Shown here: positions 1 through 6,448 of the stretch, piece by piece
How the letters are laid out: the number at the start of each line of letters is the position of its first letter
Position numbering within the stretch: position 1 is the first letter of the stretch
Assembly: GCA_031265005.1 (NCBI GenBank)
Contig: JAISDD010000105.1
Coordinates: 1 to 14,977 of the forward strand
Direction: 5' to 3'
From: Syntrophomonadaceae bacterium
GTDB lineage: Bacteria; Bacillota; Syntrophomonadia; Syntrophomonadales; Syntrophomonadaceae
DNA: 14,977 nt
The notes under the pieces: model-generated
The model's database searches: none
Seen by the model: only the letters and a program-made list of their open reading frames with translations
What the model was told of the DNA's origin: nothing
Position numbers and translations under genes: made by a program

Positions 1-168
1 GAAGTGGACGGCAACCTCCTCCCCCCGAACATCGTGAACAAACTAAACATCTTCATGGTAAACGTCCTCCGCTACAAAGGCGGCGAAGACCTCTCCGCCC
101 TGGTGGACGCGAGGGAAGACACCACCTGCCGTGGAGGCGAGGCGGGCTCAAACCGCTACACGATTTGA
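1..168 (+). CDS. C-terminal end of an unrecognised protein (5' truncated by the window edge)
   Basis: Reading frame 1 is open from the first base to a TGA at 166-168, giving the last 55 residues of a protein that starts outside the window. The fragment contains the stretches KLNIFMVNVLRYKGGEDLSA and ends NRYTI. I do not recognise the family. The frame is chosen because frame 2 stops early and frame 3 reads as low-quality basic sequence. The final codons lie inside the 140-176 hairpin, so the last roughly nine residues are encoded by the terminator stem and loop. It is the only plausible plus-strand gene here and converges on the minus-strand PTS gene. Confidence 0.5.
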   Translation, partial: EVDGNLLPPNIVNKLNIFMVNVLRYKGGEDLSALVDAREDTTCRGGEAGSNRYTI

Positions 169-176
169 GCCCGCCT
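140..176 (+). terminator. Hairpin terminator at the end of the truncated plus-strand gene
   Basis: A perfect 13-bp inverted repeat (arms 140-152 and 164-176, 11-nt loop) is rich in G and C at its base and is followed by TCTT. The tail is weak in T residues, but position and stem stability fit intrinsic termination of the plus-strand gene. The stop codon at 166-168 lies in the 3' arm. Confidence 0.6.
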
Positions 177-203
177 TCTTGCAAAACCCTCACAGACACA
201 GAA

Positions 204-236
204 AAACCCCTAAAAACCGGGGGTTTTTAGGGGTTT
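204..236. terminator. Bidirectional hairpin terminator between convergent genes
   Basis: Arms 204-218 and 222-236 form a perfect 15-bp stem with a 3-nt GGG loop. The stem has A-rich and T-rich blocks, so reading the minus strand gives a stem ending in a T-run (GGGGTTTTTC), as for an intrinsic terminator. It lies about 150 nt after the stop of the minus-strand PTS gene and 36 nt after the plus-strand gene, so it probably serves both. Nothing else convincing is seen between 237 and 382. Confidence 0.7.
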
Positions 237-382
237 CTCAAAAACTAAATCTCTCTTTGTTTTACAACAGAGCAACGGCAGAGGCTCTTTCCGCAAACTT
301 AACGGACAGGACAAACCATTCCCCGTCACCGGGCGTAAAACGTAACCTTATCCGGCTTCCCGCTCGGAAAACAGAGGCCGTC

Positions 383-829
383 TTACACTGACAGAATACG
401 GATAATTTCTTCCGGCGAGCCAGCCTTGAGTATCTCGGCCCGTTTTTCGGAACTTTTGAAAAGAAGGCTTACCTCGGCAAGAAATTGAAGGTGCGGCCCG
501 GTCTTTTCAAGCGGCGAGAGCGTCATAATAAAAATTCTGCACAACTCGCCGTCCAGCGAATCAAAATCCACCGCATTATCCGAAATACCAATACAGGCCA
601 CAAGATCGGAAAGCGCCCCGCATTTCCCATGAGGAATAGCGATACCATGCTTCATGCCGGTAGACATACGCCGCTCCCTGTCCATAATCGCCTCAAAAGC
701 GACCGTTTTGTCCTCCACTTTACCGGCAGCAACCAGTATGTCGAGAAGCTCGTTGATGATTTCCTCTTTGCTGGTTCCCTTCAGGTGGAGACTGATAGTT
801 TCCTTTGTAAGGACTGATTTCAAATTCAT
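383..829 (-). CDS. ptsN: PTS EIIA domain protein, PtsN/fructose type
   Basis: This is a 148-residue single-domain phosphotransferase protein of the PTS_EIIA_2 (fructose/nitrogen-regulatory) family. Such proteins accept phosphate from HPr on a histidine and either pass it to a sugar permease or act as regulators. The active-site block GIAIPHGKC is intact, with the phospho-acceptor at His67. The preceding MDRERRMSTGM and the following FIMTLSPLEKTGPHLQFLAE segment are also typical of the family. The start is set at the ATG at 829 because family members begin with MNL..VL; the extra 14 codons upstream would overlap the promoter. No other PTS component is nearby, so a regulatory role is more likely than transport, but a part in a dispersed permease is possible. 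The symbol ptsN is by family resemblance. Confidence 0.9.
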   Translation of the reverse strand: MNLKSVLTKETISLHLKGTSKEEIINELLDILVAAGKVEDKTVAFEAIMDRERRMSTGMKHGIAIPHGKCGALSDLVACIGISDNAVDFDSLDGELCRIFIMTLSPLEKTGPHLQFLAEVSLLFKSSEKRAEILKAGSPEEIIRILSV

Positions 830-835
830 GGTTTC

Positions 836-865
836 AGTATAGCACAATCTCCAAGTCCTTGTCAA
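836..865 (-). promoter_or_regulatory. Sigma70-type promoter of the EIIA gene
   Basis: Read on the minus strand, a perfect -35 box TTGACA (865-860) and a -10 box TATACT (841-836) are separated by 18 nt. The -10 box ends only 6 nt before the ATG at 829, so transcription would start at or next to the start codon and leave no room for a Shine-Dalgarno sequence. Confidence 0.75.
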
Positions 866-990
866 GCACAAAAAAATTACCCGTTAAGCAGGATGACAAT
901 GTTGCCCGGTTCGCAAAGGAGAGATGTTGCCATAAGCAAGCGGCAGACAAAACCGCGATCAGGCAATTCGCGTGACATTTACCGCCCTGC

Positions 991-1833
991 CTACCGCAAA
1001 TCGCCCGGATTTACCGCGTCCATGTCGTCAAAAACTTTGTTCTCGCCGCCCATCGCCCAAATGAAGGCATAGTTTGACGTACCGCAACCGGAATGAATAC
1101 TCCAGCTCGGCGAAATAACCGCCTCGCCGTTCCGCATAACAAGGTGGCGCGTCTCGTCAGGCGTCCCCATCAGATGAAACACGACATTGTTTTCGGGAAT
1201 ATCGATGTAAGTATAAATCTCCATACGCCGCTCGTGGGTGTGGCACGGCATCGTGTTCCAGACACTGCCCGGCTCCAGGACCGTCAGCCCCATCGAAAGC
1301 TGGCACGTTTCCAGCACATCGGGGTGAATGAACTGGTTAATCACCCGCTTATTGGAAGTTTCCAGCGCGCCGAGCGGCTTTTTCGCCGCATCCGTCAGCG
1401 TGAGAAGGCGCGTCTGGCACGCACGGTGCGCCGGAGCGGAAACGCCGTAGAATTTAGCCGGATTCGCCGCATCCTCACTCGAAAACACCACCTCTTTCAC
1501 GCCCCGCGTGATATAAATACAGTCCTTGTTTCCCAAACGGTACGTCTGCCCGTCCACCGTACAGAGCCCCGGCCCGCCGATATTAAAAAAACCGGCCTCC
1601 CTGCCCTCCAGAAAAAAAGCCGTCCCGAAACTATGCCGCACGTCGATTCCCTTGTCAATCGCAACCGACCCGGAAACCGGCATAATTCCCAGCGTAACCA
1701 TCCGGTCAATATGCGAATAAACCGCGCGAACCGCGTCGGCAACATACAAATCGCGGATCAAAAACTCCTGCCGCAAATCCCCGGTCGTATAGCGCTTCAC
1801 ATCATTTTGATTCGCGCCGTAACGTATATCCAT
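991..1833 (-). CDS. kduI: 5-dehydro-4-deoxy-D-glucuronate isomerase (KduI)
   Basis: This cupin-fold enzyme (EC 5.3.1.17) converts 4-deoxy-L-threo-5-hexosulose uronate to 3-deoxy-D-glycero-2,5-hexodiulosonate in the breakdown of pectin, alginate or glycosaminoglycan-derived unsaturated uronates. The 280-residue product is close in length to E. coli KduI (278) and resembles it throughout. Conserved blocks include VYSHIDR, GIMPVSG, AKFYGVSAPAH, DVLETCQLSMGLT, WNTMPCHTHERRMEIY, AVISPSWSIHSG and ENKVFDDMD. The four zinc ligands are His198, His200, Glu205 and His247. The start at 1833 is preceded by GGAGG at a 5-nt spacing and matches the family N-terminus. It appears monocistronic with its own promoter. 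No kduD, kdgK or polysaccharide lyase is in the window. Confidence 0.96.
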   Translation of the reverse strand: MDIRYGANQNDVKRYTTGDLRQEFLIRDLYVADAVRAVYSHIDRMVTLGIMPVSGSVAIDKGIDVRHSFGTAFFLEGREAGFFNIGGPGLCTVDGQTYRLGNKDCIYITRGVKEVVFSSEDAANPAKFYGVSAPAHRACQTRLLTLTDAAKKPLGALETSNKRVINQFIHPDVLETCQLSMGLTVLEPGSVWNTMPCHTHERRMEIYTYIDIPENNVVFHLMGTPDETRHLVMRNGEAVISPSWSIHSGCGTSNYAFIWAMGGENKVFDDMDAVNPGDLR

Positions 1834-1838
1834 ATAAA

Positions 1839-1843
1839 CCTCC
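1839..1843 (-). promoter_or_regulatory. Ribosome-binding site fixing the kduI start
   Basis: GGAGG lies 5 nt before the ATG at 1833. It supports this start over an in-frame ATG at 1917, which would add 28 residues foreign to the family and would lie upstream of the promoter. Confidence 0.8.
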
Positions 1844-1849
1844 ATTTTC

Positions 1850-1878
1850 ATCATAACCTGCTTTTGAAAAAAAGTCAA
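1850..1878 (-). promoter_or_regulatory. Sigma70-type promoter of kduI
   Basis: On the minus strand TTGACT (1878-1873) and TATGAT (1855-1850) are separated by 17 nt. The predicted leader before the ATG is short, about 10-15 nt, and just holds the GGAGG site. No operator palindrome is obvious. Confidence 0.7.
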
Positions 1879-1939
1879 ATGCAAAATCGCAAAATGAAAA
1901 ATCAGCACAAAACGCATAAAATGAAGAAGGGGGAAGTCG

Positions 1940-2036
1940 CGGCAACTGCGTTGCCGACCCCTGTCTCCAGCCCACTCATGCGGTCTTCCGCCACCCCCTC
2001 TACGGGGGCTCTGCCCCCGATGGCATCGAAGATGCC
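1940..2036. repeat. Cluster of short hairpins between the large cluster and kduI
   Basis: Three perfect small stem-loops with 3-nt loops lie close together: arms 1940-1946/1950-1956 (CGGCAAC, loop TGC), 2004-2009/2013-2018 (GGGGGC, loop TCT) and 2022-2027/2031-2036 (GGCATC, loop GAA). A run of five C at 1994-1998 could pair alternatively with the G run at 2004-2008. They lie downstream of the last gene of the large minus-strand cluster and upstream of the kduI promoter. They may end or stabilise that transcript, although no clear T-run follows on the minus strand. Confidence 0.5.
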
Positions 2037-2078
2037 CCGCCCCCCGGCTGGTTCACAGCGTAGCGTTTTGGCGTAATA

Positions 2079-2900
2079 CTACTGCAACGTTACGATAGTT
2101 TGACCAATACAGACATCATTATACCAAACCTCGACATCCCAGTCGCCTTGTTCATACATACTGTGGTCACCAGCACCCCAGCCGTCAAAATCGACAAGCA
2201 GATCATTTCCTTGCCTAATATTTTTCGATTTGCTGAAGCTATAACCATCTGGCGATATTGCCTCATTTCTCATGAGCGTACCGGATGGAGATATTATTTT
2301 AATAAAAAAAGTCAATGTCGCGCTTGCCTGAGAATCAATATACATAACTGGATTCAAATAACGTATTCTATCGGCATACAGGGTTTCTCCCGGCTGATTT
2401 ATCCAGTTATTGCTTGAGTTCGCATTGCCAACCTTAACCGAATCAACCGTAAACATCAACAGCTTTTTTGAGTCGTCATATATTCTTTGTAAATTCTGTT
2501 TTTCATAGTTCAGGAAATTATAATCATCGCTCAGATCGCTATATTTTCCAACGGCTATGTAAATTATTATGACAAGCGCAATTAAAAAACACACAACGGT
2601 ACGGGTAGATCGTGTTTTCTGATTATCCGTTGCTGCGGCTGCTCTATTTTTGGGTGCTTCCTTTAAGATTTTATTTTCTGCTTTGAAAGCCACATTCTCT
2701 TTTTCGAGTGAAACACTCCAAGTTTTCAATTTGCTGTATTCTCTGTCCGCCACTTGTAGCTTCTGGGCAAGTTGTCCGTTCTCCGTGATATAGCGTTGTA
2801 ATTGTTCTTGTTCTTGTTCTCTATCTACATTTGTTCCGCACTCCCAGCATACTTTAGATTCGTCTCTAAGTTTGGTTCCGCAGTTATGGCAGTATTTCAT
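2079..2900 (-). CDS. Zinc-ribbon, coiled-coil, single-pass membrane protein
   Basis: The product has 273 residues and no family name I recognise. In order it has an N-terminal zinc ribbon (C4, C7, C18, C21; CxxC-x10-CxxC), a charged Q/E/K-rich coiled coil (about 26-80), a basic linker, one transmembrane helix (about 100-119), a short second heptad-like stretch, and a C-terminal mainly beta domain of about 125 residues ending GDWDVEVWYNDVCIGQ, which resembles an Ig-like fold. The likely topology is ribbon and coiled coil in the cytoplasm, beta domain outside. The start at 2900 gives an ATGA overlap with the preceding gene's stop, with GGAGG 10 nt upstream, and places the ribbon at the N-terminus. 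It is the last gene of the cluster and is probably translationally coupled to its neighbour. Confidence 0.8.
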   Translation of the reverse strand: MKYCHNCGTKLRDESKVCWECGTNVDREQEQEQLQRYITENGQLAQKLQVADREYSKLKTWSVSLEKENVAFKAENKILKEAPKNRAAAATDNQKTRSTRTVVCFLIALVIIIYIAVGKYSDLSDDYNFLNYEKQNLQRIYDDSKKLLMFTVDSVKVGNANSSNNWINQPGETLYADRIRYLNPVMYIDSQASATLTFFIKIISPSGTLMRNEAISPDGYSFSKSKNIRQGNDLLVDFDGWGAGDHSMYEQGDWDVEVWYNDVCIGQTIVTLQ

Positions 2901-4093
2901 TCTCCGGCCGCCTCCAAAACAGCAGATTCCCCGCAAGACGGGCATGCATTCTGCCCTTCTTCTATTTTTGCGCCGCATAAATCGCAGAACTTCTTACGGA
3001 TTTGCTTTGGTTTTGCGGCGGATGTTAATTTTGCAACATCAATAACACCGGCAGTATTATAACTGTCTATCACCTTGGACATGACATAATTATTCCGCGC
3101 AAAATACGCAAGACATGATTTATCGATATTCGTGATACGGGCATACTGTTCATGCAATTCGGAAAATAAATCATTGCAGAGTGTGCTGAGTTCTTTCTTT
3201 TTGCTTTCGTTTTTCGCATTAAAATTGGCCAGCGCACCTTCTATTTTTTTTGACAAAAGACTGATCGAGTCTCTGTATGCCTTGGGGAAATCCTGTAAAC
3301 TGGCTATCTTCATTACCGTTATGTTAAGCCTGTCAATAATTTCCTGTACTTGCCGTGTTTCCGTGACGGCGTTTTGCGCGTAGAGCGCCCTGAATGAATT
3401 CTTAATATCATCAAGCGCGGCATTTCCATAGCCGTAATATTCCAGCGATATACCGGATGACGACAGCTTCTTCAGAATGTCCTCGAAAACACCGCTAAAA
3501 TTTTTGGCGGAATCGTTAAATATGCCGAAAAGACGTTCAAATTCGGATTTCACCTTTAACAACTCCTCTGCCTCTTTGCTTTGCGTTGTTATGTAATCGC
3601 CGATAGCCTTGCCGGTCTCTTGGAACAACGCCATACTTTCCGCATCATGTTTCTCAAACTTCATCTGACCGTCTCTTATAGCCGAAAGGATAGCCTTCTT
3701 TTGGTTCTCAATTTCATGGTAAATCTCAATATACTTGAGCGCGGCTCCAAACTCATTCCCGGCAGAAATTTCCCGTGTGCCGTGCGCCTCGGTATACCCT
3801 CTGTTTCCAATAATAAGTTCCTGCGCTATATTGAGCGCAAAGGACGCGGCAACAAGTATACCTGCGATAAGCAAATACAAACCGCCTTCCTGTCTTGCAA
3901 AATAACAGACGGTAAAAAAAGCAGTCATCGCGGCGGCAAACGGAATATTGGTGTTTCCGTATAACTTGGACAAAGCGCCTAAAATGTTATTAACATATAC
4001 ATTTGTGAAACTAAAGACTTTGATATTATTCAAAAAGCAGAATGCGCCGCAGAGAAGTAACGCAACATAGATACTAATGATTACCAGTTCCAT
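2897..4093 (-). CDS. Membrane-anchored coiled-coil protein with C-terminal zinc ribbon
   Basis: The product has 398 residues of unknown family. Hydrophobic segments lie at about 3-21, 51-66 and 71-90, followed by a long helical, coiled-coil-prone region (about 115-345) and a C-terminal zinc ribbon (C370, C373, C384, C387; CxxC-x10-CxxC). This layout (one helix, a loop, a helical pair, a long helical tail) recalls MotA/TolQ/ZorA-like stator proteins, but I see no diagnostic residues of that family, so this is only an analogy. A segment around residues 212-237 (SSGISL...IKNSF) matches one in the upstream neighbour, suggesting paralogy. The start overlaps the upstream gene by 20 nt and the stop overlaps the downstream ATG by 4 nt. 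The ribosome-binding site is weak, so coupling is likely. Confidence 0.8.
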   Translation of the reverse strand: MELVIISIYVALLLCGAFCFLNNIKVFSFTNVYVNNILGALSKLYGNTNIPFAAAMTAFFTVCYFARQEGGLYLLIAGILVAASFALNIAQELIIGNRGYTEAHGTREISAGNEFGAALKYIEIYHEIENQKKAILSAIRDGQMKFEKHDAESMALFQETGKAIGDYITTQSKEAEELLKVKSEFERLFGIFNDSAKNFSGVFEDILKKLSSSGISLEYYGYGNAALDDIKNSFRALYAQNAVTETRQVQEIIDRLNITVMKIASLQDFPKAYRDSISLLSKKIEGALANFNAKNESKKKELSTLCNDLFSELHEQYARITNIDKSCLAYFARNNYVMSKVIDSYNTAGVIDVAKLTSAAKPKQIRKKFCDLCGAKIEEGQNACPSCGESAVLEAAGE

Positions 4094-5567
4094 CGGATTC
4101 CATCTCTTTCGTTTGCGTTATATTAATAGTATCTTGCTTGATATTGTCTTGATAAATCGAAACAAGATTCTCATAGGAAACAAGTTTTTTTGTTGCCGCT
4201 TCCAAGCGTTTCTTAAAACCGGCGTTTCCTTTTAATTTGCTCATAAAATCTTGAGAAAGTGTATATTGCGTAAAATCAAAGGCGGCTTTGCACAGTTCTT
4301 TTGCGGCCTCCGACGTTTTATTGACCGTTTCCGTCAATTTTGTATTCGCGGTTTCTATCTTCGCAAGACTTGCGCTATATTTATTTCCCAGCGCATTTAA
4401 TGCCAAAATCGTGCCTTCTTCGTAGTTACGGTCAAGATTTTCACTAAACTTCCCGCATATCGAAAAATATTCGTCATAGCTTGCGACCAGTTTTTGTGTA
4501 TTACTTTCGATGGTGTTTTTTATCTGTACGAATGTGCTATTCGCAATAATTTCCAGTGCCTCGCTTATTTTATCGAGGCGCTCAAGTTCTTTGAGGTACG
4601 CGTCGCCTTTGTATGCGGCAAACGCTTCTTTTATTTCCTGCAAAAGCGATGTGTTTTTATTGATTGCGTCAAGGTCAATACCGCTTGATTGTATCGCCTT
4701 TACCAATTCCCCTATTGTCTTTTTTGCGTCTTTGGTTATATTGGCGGTTTCAAGACTCATTCGGTCAAGAGCCTCAAGATTACCCGTCAATGAAGATGTA
4801 ACATTGTCCCATGTTATATTTTTCTTATCGGCCTCCAATGCCAATAATTCGTCCAGTTTTTCTTTCAGTGTTTGGGTACTTTCAAGCAGGGCATTACACC
4901 GCTGTTCGTTTATCGCGCTAAAAGTATTGGCGGCGTCAATGAGCTGTCCTGCGCTTTCTGGATGCAGAGAATCCATAATGGCAGGTTTTAATTCTTTGAT
5001 GGTGATTAAATCAAAGTTCAGTATTTTGTCATACCAATATTTGTACAGGCACTCGGTAAATGCCGTAACGCGGCTATCCGTAAATTTTTTCAAGACGAGA
5101 ATAAGAACAACACCAATAATATGTATAATCATAACATTGGTAAAAAATGCGGAAGCAAAATAGAATGAATTAAGAATAAGCGTTACGACGAGCGGTATTT
5201 GCAAAGAAAGAAATATATAGTATAAAAAGTTGTGGCACTTACTCTTAAAACGGCTGATATAATAATCAGGATTTAACTTTACGCCTTGCTTGCCGTTTTC
5301 GCACATTTCGGACAGCACATTTACCGCAAGATTGTCCTTTTTTATCGCCGTATTTGCGTTCAGAAAATCGGTGAAATTGTTGTCCACAGAAATTACGCTG
5401 TGCTCTTTGTCATATACGGGCCGCAGTTTCAGCCCGTCAAGCTTTATCAGAGCAGCCGCAATAGCCGTCCTCTGGAAAAAGAGAAAGATTGGTATCACAT
5501 AAAACAGTAACAGCCAGGTGCCGTAAAGAGCAAAAACGTCTTCCATCACAAGAACTTCCGCTATCAT
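4074..5567 (-). CDS. Membrane-anchored coiled-coil protein, partner/paralogue of the next gene
   Basis: The product has 497 residues and no recognised family. A transmembrane helix at about 14-31 is followed by a loop of some 80 residues, a hydrophobic helical pair at about 113-137 and 140-160, and a long helical tail (about 190-480) rich in coiled-coil-type sequence. Residues 294-319 (SSGIDLDAINKNTSLLQEIK onward) align without gaps to residues 212-237 of the downstream gene product, with 10 of 26 identical by eye. The ATG at 5567 shares one base with the upstream stop (TAATG). An alternative start is the ATG at 5546 (residue 8), preceded by a weak GGAAG; neither has a strong Shine-Dalgarno site. 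A stator-like or membrane-scaffold role is inferred from topology only. Confidence 0.8.
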   Translation of the reverse strand: MIAEVLVMEDVFALYGTWLLLFYVIPIFLFFQRTAIAAALIKLDGLKLRPVYDKEHSVISVDNNFTDFLNANTAIKKDNLAVNVLSEMCENGKQGVKLNPDYYISRFKSKCHNFLYYIFLSLQIPLVVTLILNSFYFASAFFTNVMIIHIIGVVLILVLKKFTDSRVTAFTECLYKYWYDKILNFDLITIKELKPAIMDSLHPESAGQLIDAANTFSAINEQRCNALLESTQTLKEKLDELLALEADKKNITWDNVTSSLTGNLEALDRMSLETANITKDAKKTIGELVKAIQSSGIDLDAINKNTSLLQEIKEAFAAYKGDAYLKELERLDKISEALEIIANSTFVQIKNTIESNTQKLVASYDEYFSICGKFSENLDRNYEEGTILALNALGNKYSASLAKIETANTKLTETVNKTSEAAKELCKAAFDFTQYTLSQDFMSKLKGNAGFKKRLEAATKKLVSYENLVSIYQDNIKQDTINITQTKEMESDGTGNH

Positions 5568-6430
5568 TACAACAGTTCCAGTTCGCCGGGGTATTCAATC
5601 CAGCCTTTGTCCGACATCTCGCAAGGCTTCTTGATCCTGAGCCTGTTTTGCCCTTTGGCCTTCAAGCCGACGGCATCCATCTTGTAAAACTTGCTTATAT
5701 TGGTCAGCCCGTCAAACAAGCACGGATTCGGGAACAGGTACTTCTTTCCGGTATTATTGACGATCCATTGTGTTTCAACGTTAGATATTATGAGTGTCTG
5801 TTCGGTTCGTATTTGCATGTCGCCGGTTATGTACTGGAAATTCGGCGGCAAATGTACGGTTGGATTTGCGGCCCACGAATTAAATTCTGCTATTACGCGA
5901 TCAGTGGCAGGAATGAGGCTGCTCCTATCCGCCGCAACAGAATGGGCAGAGCCTGTCCTGTTGAGCTTGTCTTCCAAATCTCTTTTTTCTTTCTTTAAGT
6001 TTTCATTTTCGTGTTGGAGCAAACTAATCTTGGTGCTGAGATCGTTGCGTTCTGTGAGGTACTTTTGATTAAGTTGTTCATTCTCAACGCCCTTCTTTTT
6101 ATGTTCCCGTTGTTCGTCTCTTAAATTCATGGCTAAGCGTTCATATTCAGCTTTGAGTTTGCGGTATTCATCAACCACTTTTTTCAGATTCTGGTCGAGA
6201 TCACTATTCGCTATAGTCGCTTGTTGCAAATCCGCTTTTGTCCGATTATGTTCTCGTTGTTCCCGTGCCAACTCTCCAACATATTGTGTTATTTGTTTTT
6301 TAGACGCACTTGTTTCTGAATCATATTTAGCCTGCACTTGGGCTAAAAGAGTCCTCATCTCAATAGTGCTATTCCCCGAACCAAACGACTGCGGAGAGAA
6401 ATAGTTATTGTTTCCGCCGATATTTCCCAT
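5567..6430 (-). CDS. Soluble coiled-coil protein with the cluster's shared C-terminal domain
   Basis: The product has 287 residues. A short G/N/S-rich head (1-22) precedes a long coiled coil (about 26-157, rich in E, K, Q and L) and a C-terminal domain (about 176-287). That domain is clearly homologous to the C-terminus of the upstream gene product; both contain PNPC, FDGLTNISKFYKMDA and MSDKGWIEYPGEL. No signal peptide or transmembrane segment is seen, so it should be cytoplasmic. The start at 6430 follows a GGGGA site by a few nucleotides and lies 18 nt after the upstream stop; the stop overlaps the next ATG by one base. The domain is unknown to me. Its strong conservation between two otherwise different proteins suggests it binds a common partner. 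Confidence 0.85.
   Translation of the reverse strand: MGNIGGNNNYFSPQSFGSGNSTIEMRTLLAQVQAKYDSETSASKKQITQYVGELAREQREHNRTKADLQQATIANSDLDQNLKKVVDEYRKLKAEYERLAMNLRDEQREHKKKGVENEQLNQKYLTERNDLSTKISLLQHENENLKKEKRDLEDKLNRTGSAHSVAADRSSLIPATDRVIAEFNSWAANPTVHLPPNFQYITGDMQIRTEQTLIISNVETQWIVNNTGKKYLFPNPCLFDGLTNISKFYKMDAVGLKAKGQNRLRIKKPCEMSDKGWIEYPGELELL
5571..5710 (-). repeat. Duplicated C-terminal coding segment, copy 1
   Basis: This stretch aligns without gaps to 6453-6592, with about 122 of 140 bases identical by eye, including an identical 31-base block at 5671-5701. It encodes the final part of the shared C-terminal domain. Confidence 0.85.
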
Positions 6431-6448
6431 GCTTCCCCAATCAGCGTA

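Noticed and set aside
131..391. Plus-strand open frame of 86 codons
   Set aside because: It runs through both terminator hairpins, has no ribosome-binding site and its peptide has the composition of random translation.
872..990. A terminator for kduI before the EIIA promoter
   Set aside because: A T-rich run exists on the minus strand near 871-877 but no stable stem precedes it, so I could not support a terminator.
1093..2076. Plus-strand open frame of 327 codons
   Set aside because: It is antisense to kduI, whose product is recognised along its full length with all metal ligands; the predicted peptide is unusually rich in R, H and P, as expected of a shadow frame.
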